Made by a program: the position numbers and the translations under genes
The notes under the pieces: model-generated
Database searches by the model: none
Told to the model about the DNA's origin: nothing
The model's input: only the letters and a program-made list of their open reading frames with translations
In this document: positions 47,072-57,048 of the stretch, piece after piece
How the letters are laid out: every line of letters begins with the position of its first letter
Numbering within the stretch: the stretch's first letter is position 1
Assembly (NCBI RefSeq): GCF_013368755.1
Contig: NC_049562.1
Span: forward strand, 2,914,001 to 2,978,000
Reading direction: 5' to 3'
Origin: Talaromyces rugulosus
Lineage: Eukaryota; Ascomycota; Eurotiomycetes; Eurotiales; Trichocomaceae
Length of the DNA stretch: 64,000 bases

Positions 47072-48366
47072 ATGGAACTCGACCAAGCGGTCGATAGCAC
47101 GGTTGATGCTAAACTTGCAAGTGAGGTGGAAATCGAGCAGGTCTCTAGCAGATTTGCGGTATGTTTCTATTTCACCTTCTCCCCTCTACCGAGTCAATAC
47201 AGAGTTAATGCCGCTAATACTATATAGGGCCAAAATGACAAAGATTGGACCCTCCCTACACCTCTCGAACTCCTGCTGAAAGATAAATCGGACTCTGTCC
47301 AGTGGCAGAAAGATCTGATCCAAGATTACGAGGCCAGCAATATCAGTCTGGATGATATATTGGCAACTATCCCCTCCCAATGTAGTTGGGTGCACGGCGC
47401 CCTGCCACAATTCAAAACCTTCACAGGCCAACGCTGTTTGCTCTCCATTGGGTTCTGCCCCCAGTACGGGGAGGTCATCCCAGCAGAAGGCATAGGTAGT
47501 GATGCTCCTGCGCCTGAATTCTGTTTTACAGACGTTGTAGCTAGTTCAGTTGGTCGTATTTTCGGCCCTACGATAAGCCTTTGCGTACGTAAAGACTGTC
47601 GAAAGACCAAAAAATTGGGTAAATGATCATAACCCTTTCGCTATGACCACCCTTTTACAACTTTTGAGTTTGGGTACATTGCTAACGAGAAGCTAGAGCG
47701 CGGTTCTCAAAATTATCGTGCCTGTCTCGCAGTTGGACAGACTGAATTTCTCTGGTCTCTTTTAGCCACTCGCCTTGAGATAGCAGTCGCAAGGAAAGAT
47801 TTTAATATCCACCTCACAGGGTGCATTACATTCTCGTCTGCCGCCCAAGACATAGCCAATTTCCTCGATATGCCGATTTGGAATATTCCCGACCCATCGA
47901 TCATTGGCCGTGCTTCGCATCTTACGATGTGGCTTGCAAAATTGGGCCGCCAGGATTTAGCTAAGCAATTAGCGGCTATTGATGGCAGGGACATCCGAAG
48001 CGTGTATGAAGTTCTCTGGGAGGACATCATCAAAGGTAAATATTTCGAACTAAACATTCTCTTTCTTGCTGTTTGATTTCACAAATCCACAAGGCGTTAA
48101 CTAATGACTACCTTTTTAACATATCCGGCCGTCCGAAATTGAGCACCCTAGGAACATGGGACGAGGAGGCTCCATTAGCAGATGAGAGATTTCTCCGACG
48201 CCGTGCAATTACCGAAGGCCTTGAAAAAAATTATATTCCCCGGAACAAAAGAAAGGCGGTTCCTATTCTGACTGGTCCACTGACCAAAAAGCAACTCCAA
48301 AACCGGGCCACTCACAATACGAAAGCGTACAAAGACGCAAAAAAAGCGGTACCAGCAGTCGGATAG
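47072..48366 (+). CDS. Orphan protein of unknown function
   Basis: I do not recognise this protein. Model: exons 47072-47158, 47228-47618, 47697-48035 and 48152-48366, 343 residues. The first two introns are well supported (GTATGT/ATATAG and GTAAAT/GCTAG, in phase). The third is less sure: the donor GTAAAT at 48036 needs a phase 1 acceptor, which CCCTAG at 48146-48151 provides, whereas CACAAG just before 48107 would break the frame. The product is soluble, of mixed composition, with several Trp and Cys (SQCSWVHGALP, CLLSIGFCPQYGE, CVRKDCRKTKK) and a strongly basic C-terminus (RKAVPILTGPLTKKQLQNR). No membrane helix or known catalytic motif. A TATA box upstream and clean splice sites argue it is a real gene. 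It borders an AT-rich, relic-bearing region. Confidence 0.6.
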
Positions 48367-49197
48367 AACGAAAGAATCACGGAATAAGCGAAGCAGAAAA
48401 AGTTACCAGACTGTGAAAGCTTCATTGCAGGAAGAAAAAAAATCATTAACTGAGGGCAAGAAGGAGGCACTTCCATCGAACTCCTGACGATCTCTGCTTA
48501 TCATTTCTTTGGTGAGTCTGCTCGCCGCGGAAGTTGATGCTTGTTTTTCCTGTCGTCCAATGAGTCCCGTCGAGTGTTATCAGATGATCTGATCTTTTTT
48601 CATCGTACCAGTGCGATTAAAAACCGCTATCACAGTCGGGTTGAAAGGTTCTTGTGGTGTGTGTCGAGATGACTCGAAGCAGATCGGAATTCCTGGCCTA
48701 ATATACTTGGTAACAGGTATACTCCACCTAATAGATGATACACATTAGAGAGTAGCTATAGCTAGAGCGTAGTCTATATTATGCCGTTTGTTATTGGATT
48801 GATACTACAGAGTTTAGATTCGATACAGTTACTGATTTAATCAGTGATAGGAGGTGAAGTGCTGGTATCCAGTACATAAACTGTGACAAATAAAATTTAG
48901 CGGCCGATAGTTACGCAACAGACCAATAAAAACTCTCACCTAGTATAAGATACTACGTACATTATTCATGGTTAATAACTTAATATCTAGGGTGGGTTTC
49001 TAATTATCAATAATAAACTATATTTATTCTCGATCCATAGCTATGTGCCCTGAAGGAATCGGTAGAGTAAAAATGGAAGGGGAAACTTTATAAAAAAAGG
49101 CAAATGAATCTAAACTCCGCGCTTTTAAGCAAAAGAATATGAGTAGAGATCCTATGTAATTTTACCATTGAAAGTATTCCGTCTAATCATCACAGAA

Positions 49198-49328
49198 TCC
49201 TGAATGGGCTAGTGGTATGTCTCCCTTTCATTATTTATACGGTATTTCAACTAATGACCGACTAGGTTATGATGGTCGCTTGTCATTAAAAAACGCGATC
49301 GACCGGGGGGTTTTTTTTCCCCATCTCT
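49198..49328 (+). pseudogene. tRNA-Asp(GTC)-like relic with insertions
   Basis: The plus strand shows an A-box-like GGGCTAGTGGTA (49206-49217) and then, after about 47 extra bases, GGTCGCTTGTCA, an Asp anticodon arm with GTC. TTAAAAAA then sits exactly after position 37, where nuclear tRNA introns lie, followed by the 3' arm (CGCGAT), GACCGGGG and a damaged T arm (GGGGTTTTTTTTCCCC) lacking the TTCRA B-box core. The acceptor stem does not pair. It is best read as a dead tRNA-Asp or a tRNA-derived short element. Confidence 0.35.
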
Positions 49329-49372
49329 CCTTCATTTCATATGTATAAATGATCGGTTTTTATTTAATCAAG

Positions 49373-49392
49373 TCCTAAATAGTTTAGTGGTC
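49373..49392 (+). pseudogene. Second tRNA-Asp 5'-half-like relic
   Basis: TCCTAAATAGTTTAGTGGTC resembles the 5' acceptor and D arm of tRNA-Asp (TCC...TAGTTTAGTGGT, A-box form). The 3' half is not recognisable. It lies about 170 bp after the first relic in the same orientation. Confidence 0.3.
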
Positions 49393-50646
49393 GGTGAGGA
49401 TCGTGACTGACTAGTGCGCTCCAGCTCAACCTTATACTTCGCACTAAATTTTTTTTTTTTTTAATTTATTTTTAAATATTTTAAAATGACTATATCTTAG
49501 TAATTATATCAAGATTTTGGTGATAAATATATAAACAGTGGCAAAAGTGTTAAGCGGGTGTCACATGACTATACGGCAGAACCAGGGCGGTGAGAGAGTG
49601 TCACGTGATTACCCCGTGACATCAATCCCATTTAGAATGGTTATGCGATTGGAAGTTCTTATTTTAAACGCTTCGCAGGGGACGCGAGCACACAGCTAAC
49701 CTTATATGGTTAGTAGCTTGTCAGGATTTTATTATAAGTATTAGGTCCCAAGCGAAGCGTCTGAGATGTCAACTGACGTCTATAAACAAGGAAACGTAGG
49801 TCCTAATCCTCCGGCTCCCAAAATGCCTGGACCATGGCCACATTGGAGGAGGGTCCGGATTGAGTGATACAGTAAGGTGACATGTCTAGTGGGAGTCAGG
49901 GGTGGCGTAGCAAGGTTCTCGATACACACCTCCCCCGCTACCTTCTATTATCATGAATCGGATTTGAAAGAGAGCTTTATATAGGTTGTATGTATAGCTG
50001 ATAGAATGGGCTCCTATAAGGCTAGAAGCTGAAGCCAGACATTCTGTATTATTACCATCAAGACAGGCGGTATTATAAATGCATGGATTGATTTACATCG
50101 TCGGATCCCTCCTACACCGCCTTAATGCAGGGGTTGGATTCTCTCATTTTATACAGGACTGGCATTTATACAACTTCATATCAAGTAGCCACGCGGTATA
50201 CAAACAAGAAATTCAGATCCGTCTACTCGGTCGATACAATCCAGGTCACTTAGCTCGCCTTCGAGTACCGCTTCAGAATGTTTAAAAGCTTCTGGGAGGA
50301 GCTCACTTCTCTGAATCAATATTCCATTAACGTCCTAAATGTGTGCACCAGACCTCCACTTGGAAAACAGAGTATTTGCTGAACCGCGCCCCCCTGTGGA
50401 CAGTTCAAATATTTGATAACTATGAGCTTTTCTGAATCTAGACCCTTATAGTTGTGCTATAGCGCTGGATAAACACACTAAACCTAACCTGGTCAACGGG
50501 CTTGGCAAAGCGTCGACGGGCAATTTGTGCAGCGGCCGATTTATTTGCACTGTCCAGACCCAGCCCAATCCAGCCAACGCATCAAGTTTCCTATTTTCTT
50601 TTCTTGTTTCACTGTTTTTTCTCCCCTCCCAAACAAGAGGCACACA

Positions 50647-51619
50647 ATGCCTCCTAAGCTGCCGCGAGAGGCTCTGTGCCTCGGCCAGCCAGGATGGCTT
50701 GCGCAGATTCTCGTCAACTTCACCAGCAAACGTCAATTCGGTATCAGATCACTCAATCCGCCCAAGCACACTAATTTCGACTCCCGACCGGGTCTTCCCC
50801 TGCTCAAATCGACGCCTGCGGCTGCTCTGGAGCGCAAACTTAAGGCCGACGTCCTGCCATTGCGTACGGGAGCGCTGGCCACCAAGCAAGGCATGACGGC
50901 CATCTACGACCCTGAGACCGGAAAACGCACCGCATGCACTGTGCTGCAGCTAGATCGCGTCCAAGTCATCGCACACAAGACAGTTAACACACATGGTTAT
51001 TTTGCCGTACAGGTCGGAGCCGGCTGGAAAAAATCGACCCGAGTCACGAGGGCTATGCTTGGCCACTTCTCGATCGCCGGCGTTTCGCCAAAGAGATATG
51101 TTCAGGAATTTCGCGTCAAGGATAGTACGGGCCTCTTGGGTGTCGGCGAGGAGATCACCGCAGACTGGTTTCAGGAGGGCCAATTCGTCGATGCTCGCTC
51201 AAACACTAAGGGAAAGGGGTTCGCCGGTGTGATGAAGAGGCATGGTTTCCACGGTCAAGATCGCAGTCACGGTGTCAGTTTGGCACATCGTTCGATGGGT
51301 TCTTCTGGTCCCGGCCAGGGCGGTGGTTCTAGGGTGTATCCTGGAAAGAAGATGGCTGGAAACATGGGTGGTGAACGGAACACATTACAGAACCTAAAAG
51401 TTCTCAAAGTTGACAGTACAAACGGAATTGTTGTTGTGAGCGGTATGATCCCTGAATCTACAACACGTAACTTTGCATTACTGACGTTTTTAAGGCTCTG
51501 TTAGCGGACCCAAGGGTTGTATCGTGAAGATTCAAGACGCTCTCAAGAAGCCATGGCCCAAAATCGAGCCAGTACCGAAAGCCAAAGCAGCACCGGAAGT
51601 CGAAGCAACACCTCAATAG
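50647..51619 (+). CDS. Mitochondrial large-subunit ribosomal protein uL3m
   Basis: Ribosomal protein L3 of the mitoribosome (MRPL9 in yeast nomenclature), binding 23S-like rRNA near the peptidyl-transferase centre. Exons 50647-51442 and 51495-51619 (GTATGA...TTTAAG, phase 1) give 306 residues. A basic N-terminal presequence of about 50 residues precedes the L3 core: LRTGALATKQGMTAIYD, the long loop GKGFAGVMKRHGFHGQDRSHG with SLAHRSMGSSGPGQGG, then KMAGNMGGERNT. The signature L3 loop is intact. The second exon adds VSGPKGCIVKIQDALKKPWP, the usual end. Without splicing a stop follows after about 20 residues. It faces COA1 tail to tail, 199 bp apart. Confidence 0.94.
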
Positions 51620-51818
51620 TTAAAAATCCATGTATTTATACAAATGTACTATAATATTATCTCCTGGAGGATAAGAGCAAATTTGCAGATACCAACAGTC
51701 GCTAACAACGCCGTTTTCATTCATTTGGTCAAGATACCAAAAACGCCACGAGAAATGCAAGTTTGTTGGTGAGAGCTTCTTAAAATAAACACAATAACCA
51801 ACCCCATTCCTAGCCAGG

Positions 51819-52458
51819 TCAAGGTGTACGGAAAGGGTCCTGGTCTGGCGCAAGAAGTTGTATAAGTTTTCCGTCTTCCGTCTCCAGGCTCCATTCTTCG
51901 GTATGGAACTATAAAGTAAATATGTCAGTATGGATTGATTGACCGGTTCGTAGAAAAAGAATTTGGGAAACCAACATAACTCAGGCGATCAGGGCGCACG
52001 CTTTTAAACGTCATTTTGGCCTTGGCTTTTGTCCCCTTCACCCAGTAAGATATATTGATTCGGCCATGCAGCTGATCCATCTGCCCGCTAATCCACGGAA
52101 TCTGGTTTGCGAAATAAATCTCATCTCCGAGGATCTCGCGGGCCTGCGGCGAAACGCGCAACGCATACAGCGTACTGCTCACCACACTCGAGGAGGATTT
52201 CTGGTAGTTGAATATGCCCAACACAGCAGCACCGGTCAAGACCGCGAATATTGGCAGCGTGCGAGCCCATTTAAACCTCGACTCGACTTTCGGTAGCTCT
52301 CTGTCGGCTCGTCGATCTAGTAGAGGGCCTGAATTCGCAGACGGCGCGGGAATGAGTGACCGGCGCTGGGTTTTGGGCAATAGGTTGGCAGTTCGCGCTG
52401 GCACCACGCAGACATTGGCCCGCAAAGGCCGTAGTAGGATCTCCCTTTGGACTTTCAT
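51819..52458 (-). CDS. COA1: Cytochrome c oxidase assembly factor Coa1
   Basis: Inner-membrane factor that helps mature Cox1 before complex IV assembly (Coa1/TIM21-like fold). Exons 52458-51976 and 51908-51819 (GTTGGT donor, TTATAG acceptor, phase 0) give 190 residues. The start at MKVQREILLRPLR opens an Arg-rich presequence. One membrane helix lies at about 68-85 (LPIFAVLTGAAVLGIFNY). The Coa1 core follows: LRVSPQAREILGDEI, IPWISGQMDQLHGRINISYWVKG (quoted in part: IPWISGQMDQLHGRINISYW) and AKMTFKSVR, completed after the intron by FHTEEWSLETEDG and LLAPDQDPF. The open frame extends upstream of the ATG only through non-ATG codons. Size fits the family. Confidence 0.88.
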
Positions 52459-52658
52459 TGTTGTTATAGTCGCTAGGATGTTGCGAGGAATTAATCGTTT
52501 GATTGAGCGGTCCAAAGCGGAAGAATTGGCTTCGGGTGAAGTTGGACAAACAAGCTAAACACCTGCCGCCGGCGGAGACAAAATTTAGCGTCATCGATCG
52601 TCTATCATCTTATACTAAGAACAACTGCGCATTACTTTTGATAATAATAATAACAAAC

Positions 52659-53409
52659 ATGGCGGCGACTCTACGAAAGACTTTTCGCTATCCCGACGAT
52701 GACCAACCTCATGGTCTCGACAATAGGCAGGAGCTAGATGAAGAAGGTTTGATCATGCGAAACTCCACTCAATACTGGGCATCTGGAAGCTGATATGCTG
52801 TTCCAGAGCAAGACAAGCTCATTCAAGAGCTTTCCACAAAAAACGATGCACAGAATGCGTTCTATAATGTATGAAGACTCATTACTACAAAGCCTTTTTG
52901 GCTGCTCTGACTATACCTTCAGTTAGTCTTTACAATAGTGCCACTAGTCGCGACTATCGCATATATTCCTGCGATTTTCTCGTCTTCGGTGACAGCTGGG
53001 ACTAGATTCATATACATAATATGTATACTGTCCCTCTCTACGACGGCATATGTGATGAAATTTGGCCCTTTTGATTCGGAAGTATACCGTTTAGGAGAGC
53101 CTGGTGTACTGGCTGTGCAAGAAGGGAAATCCGATCCTCGAAGTTACCTTTTCTATGCCAACACCGCTGTATGCGCTTTATTGTCCCTGCAGTCATGGTA
53201 TATGTCGAGCAGTCAAGGACACGACGACCATCAAGGGCTTATATTAGGCATTCTCCCCGGTGGTAAGCCTCCCAGGCCCAGTAAGCAAGGAATCCCATGG
53301 CTTACCGTGCGTAGTTGTTCTGGGCGTCGTCGTCGTCGCTAGTCGTTCATTGATTGAAGTTGACATTGGAGAACTTGAAAAGCTCAAGTATGAATACAAA
53401 GGCGCCTAG
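52659..53409 (+). CDS. Small conserved fungal membrane protein
   Basis: Function unknown. Exons 52659-52746, 52807-52868, 52923-53262 and 53315-53409 give 194 residues; all three introns are phase-consistent. The N-terminus is MAATLRKTFRYPDDDQ with an acidic linker (QELDEEEQDKLIQEL after splicing). Three or four hydrophobic helices follow: VPLVATIAYIPAIFS, FIYIICILSLSTTAYVM, YANTAVCALLSLQSWYM and, in the last exon, VVLGVVVVA. The end is a cytosolic DIGELEKLKYEYKGA. The short acidic-tail pattern is typical of small organelle or ER membrane proteins, but I can name no family. Read without introns the frame stops early, so gene finders may fragment it. It is 200 bp from the divergent COA1 start. 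Confidence 0.75.
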
Positions 53410-53689
53410 GTGTTGCTCAAAAGAAGAACGGTCGTTTTGAAATGCTGTATACTGACGACATGACGATTGCTTGAGTTGAAATGATATTGTTCAGTACTGC
53501 CATAGTAATTAATTTGTAAAGTAGTTAATACTACATCGACGCAAAAGACAATCAAAGCTATTCTCTCTGAGTATTAAGCACTAGTAGTTATGATGGGTGT
53601 TATCCGCTAAATCAACGCTGCTAAAAACCCCAGAACATTGCTCCAATCTGCATGCTAGGACAAGTTGAAAAAACCCACGATAGCAACAT
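53410..53689. other. Intergenic between convergent genes
   Basis: 280 bp of 3' flanks between the small membrane protein gene and the JmjC gene; no feature seen. Confidence 0.5.
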
Positions 53690-56640
53690 TCACGCGTTAT
53701 CGGACAGATCTGAAGTCTCCTCAAAGTAATTCACTCTCCCGCCCCGTCTGGGTTTTTCTAAACGATCCGACGTACGCGGTTTTGGCGTTTTCCGGTTTCT
53801 ATAGTCCCTGTCGTTATCGCCACGACGCCTTTTGGTCTTTGGCTGCTGATCCCATGCCGGTGGAGCTGAATGATTGTGAAATGCAACGTCGGATTCTATG
53901 ATGATTGGGCCATGTGATACCGGCAAAGGTCGATGTGCCCCGGTTGTATCTCCGTTTCGGTTGAACAGGGTTCCAATCCGATCCCGCCCAACTTTCAATC
54001 GGACGAGCAGCCTGTTTTGGCCATTCTGGAAAGATCCAGAGGTTGGTGGTCTGTTATTGACAGATCCAAGGCCACTTCCAGAGGCGTTATTATTCATATG
54101 ATTCATTGGGAGAGGCAATCCTGGAGCCGCCTCCACACCACTCATACCTTCTTGCGGTGGTACATTAGATGGCAGCGGGTTATCGACAGGTATTTCGAAT
54201 CTGATACCAGAAGCATCCTCGAAAAATCTGGGCATAGCATTTTCGGCTTGCAACTGCTGGGGCTGGTTGCCAACTTGAGGCAAGTGGTCGGAAGGAACAT
54301 TGTTAAGTGCCTGACCGGCCATTGCATCCAACGCTGGATCAATGGGGATTCCATCATAAACATTGGCCTGTGAATCAAGTCCTTGGTAATTTGCGTGTTC
54401 AATGCCATCGTCCTCTTCGCCAGCCATCGCACCGCGTATCTTGGCCATTTCTGCTTCTTCTTGGTGTCTTTGTAGTCGTCGAGTGGAATCCGATCCATCG
54501 CCGGCTTTCTTCAGCCACCCAATGTTCGAATGGCTAAAGTTGACCAAAGCTTCGACACTTCGAGCATCTGCTACTTTTCTAGTGTCATGGCCAAGTAGTA
54601 ATCCTTTTGGTTCGTAAGGTTTGGTCGTGGTCTTTCGACGGCAAGCGCCACAGCTGCAAATTTTATTACACTTTGGGCATTTCCAACGCATGGTTTCCAT
54701 GATTGACTGAGGCATCATTTCAAAAGCCCTGAAAAGACTCCCATAGCAATAGTTGGATCCGCAATGTCCGCATAATGCGAGCTTCCAATTCGGCTCAAGA
54801 GTCTTGCATATATGGCATCTTCCGTGATCTTTGGTCAACTTTTCCATTCGCTGGATTTTTTTGCGCTTTGCCGTTCGCTCGTCATCTTCCTCGTTTTCAA
54901 CATCATCATCAATGGGATCAGGTTGGGGTTTCGTTATATCAACCCATGGTCGTCGTCTCAGCTCCGACTGACAAATAGCAGCCAGAGTTCTATGCCCGAG
55001 GCCACGCAATTCAGCCTCAAGAGCTGTGCGTCGGTCCTTTTCCTCGCGCTTGTCCTGATTGGAAAATGCAAGAATTTGGCTCCACCACCGCTCGTGATTC
55101 TCAGTCAGCTCGGACCATGGGAACTGTTCTACCCACTTGAGATTCGATATACATGCGCAGCTTCGACCTCTTGCGTAGCATTCCATACAGATATCGTAAC
55201 AATCCTCGTCTCCATTCACAAAATTTCCGACGCAGTGAGGACAAGTTAGAAAGCGGTTGAAAATGTTGCACCGGCAATAAGAGCAGGTTACGTTGCTGTC
55301 GAACGGCAAATACTCTACTGCTTTCTTCTGTGGGATCTTGTCGTCAAAGGTTTCGGATATGAGCACCTGCGTAAACAGGTTAAAGAGTTTTCGAAAGTCC
55401 TTCCGCAGTTGGCGAATCTTAAGACCATCAATACGGTTTTCGTCAGCAGCAGAAAGAAGTTTCGAGTACCTCTGAAGGGTAAAGTAAATGATCGCCTTGT
55501 TCTTGTACTGTTCGTCTCGACAAACTGTCTTGGCACGAGGAAGGGCCTCGTTCAAGGCCCATTCTAGTGTGTCGACGGTGGTACGATTCCAAGCAACCTT
55601 CATCGTTCTCGTTCCTCGATTCCAAACTTGATGAGGGGCGAGAGGTGGAATGAGGATAAAATCGCCCACTTTTTGCTCCACCACATATGTCTTGAATGGA
55701 GCAGCTTCCCACGCACGAATTTGGGCAAAATGGTCTTCCAAGTCAATATCATGACCTAGAAGAGATGACCAATACTCGGACACCAAGTGGCGATCTTCAG
55801 TTTCGGTCATGAACCAAATTGCAGAGCCAGGTTTCGTACGCTTGCCGTGCTCAAAGCCGCCGGTAGACGCTTCAACCATGATATTATGGCCAAGAGTACC
55901 ACACATCTCTTGATGACAGGGAGTGTAAGTGCCTTCGTGACCTATATAGCACATAAGATTTTCAGCCCTCATGTCAGGTGGGAGACTGCTCATGAGATCC
56001 CCCGCTCTGGCGATGCCTGGCCCGGTTGTAGAACTGAAGCCGAGGGGATTTGAGTCTAATGGTTCTCTTGTATCATATGTAGATTCGTTCAGGTAGGATA
56101 GAAAAGGCGGGACGATTTCTTTTAATTTCTCGTACCAGACGGGTGGACAGTCGATATCTTTCAAATAGATTCGCTGGCGATTTGGGTCGGCGAAGCTAGA
56201 AAGGTTCCATTGTTCAGTCAACATTTGCATATTACTCAGATAATGGCCGATAGTTAAAGGGAGGTTTGTCTTCGTGCCGAGGTTTCTAGCATTCTCCGCT
56301 ATACACGCGAAAACTGTTAGTCACTGTTTATGAGGCTCCTGAACGCGCCCTTTCGGGGCAGAGTGGACATACTTTTCGTTGCATAATTATCTCTTAGCCA
56401 CCGCTCAGAAAATATCCATTTCTCTAAGATGGCATCGTAGCCCTCCACGACTAGCGGCTTACCACCAATCACGACATGGAGACGAACAAGTCTCTCAAAG
56501 TTGTCAAGCCCCTGTTCCTCTATTGCAGCCCAGTTGATCCTGACGACAAACTCGAAATTGGGTGTAGCCTCGACCAGAGCAGGTACGTCGATATCCGGCG
56601 GGATGGGCTCGAAAACGGCTTGTGCCCGATTGGCTGGCAT
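53690..56640 (-). CDS. JmjC-domain chromatin protein with zf-4CXXC_R1-type zinc finger
   Basis: Probable Fe(II)/2-oxoglutarate-dependent histone demethylase or JmjC regulator. Exons 56640-56373 and 56298-53690 (GTATGT...GTATAG, phase 1) give 958 residues. The N-terminal part (PNFEFVVRINWAAIEEQG, GGKPLVVEGYD) leads to a JmjC domain with Fe ligands HQE in YTPCHQEMCG and the distal His in LAPHQVWNRG, so activity is possible. Two Cys-rich segments follow: CSYCRCNIF...CPHC...CYDICMEC, and a zf-4CXXC_R1-like module (CHICKT, CGHCGSNYC, WKCPKCNKICSCGACR). The C-terminal 250 residues are disordered, ending in AT-hook-like basic patches (KTPKPRTSDR, KPRRGGR). The start at 56640 is tentative. A coding-like stretch at 56702-56953 could be an upstream exon, but I found no clean splice to it. 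Confidence 0.85.
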
Positions 56641-57048
56641 GGCGTCTCACTGGATCCTTCGCGTCCACAGGCCCAAGATATAAGTATTAGACCAACATTA
56701 TTCAGAGGCAGACAGCAAATGCGCGTGGGTCAAGCAGGCCACCTGCAAATCCTTGCTTGGCTCCCATAGACCGAGATTCAGCACCTATAAGCTTAGCTCC
56801 AAGATCGTAAGCTCGGTAGGAGCCGTGGTGTAAGTGAAATGCTCCGCGATCCGGGGGAATCTGTGGTTCAGACGAGCTTGGTGCTGTGAGAGACGCCGTG
56901 CTTGTTATTGGCATTGCGCTGGGAAAGTCCACTGTGGGGCCCGAGGGAGGCACTGGCCAATCGTATCACAGCTTGACTAGAGGTTGATTACGCGCCTGCC
57001 CGGGTACTAGCTCATTGGGTGAAATATTACGTGTAATATTACGGGCAC
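56641..57048. promoter_or_regulatory. Divergent JmjC-COQ2 promoter, possible extra exon
   Basis: About 400 bp between two divergent genes. On the minus strand, 56953-56702 is open for 83 codons from an ATG, ending GAKQGFAGGLLDPRAFAVCL, and could be a 5' exon of the JmjC gene or its leader. Joining it in frame would need a weak donor (GTGGCC), so I leave it unresolved. No TATA box is evident. Confidence 0.35.

Larger units (their letters stand above)
48367..50646. other. AT-rich gene-free region with relics
   Basis: 2.3 kb without a convincing gene. 48700-49560 is very AT-rich with T-runs. It contains two tRNA-Asp-like relics (listed separately). At 49559 and 49599 lie two copies of a TGTCACRTGA motif. 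The segment 49599-49882 begins TGTCAC and ends GTGACA, like a solo LTR, but no target duplication is visible. The last 200 bp should be the promoter of the mitochondrial ribosomal protein gene. The composition and decayed elements suggest an old transposon landing site. Confidence 0.5.
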
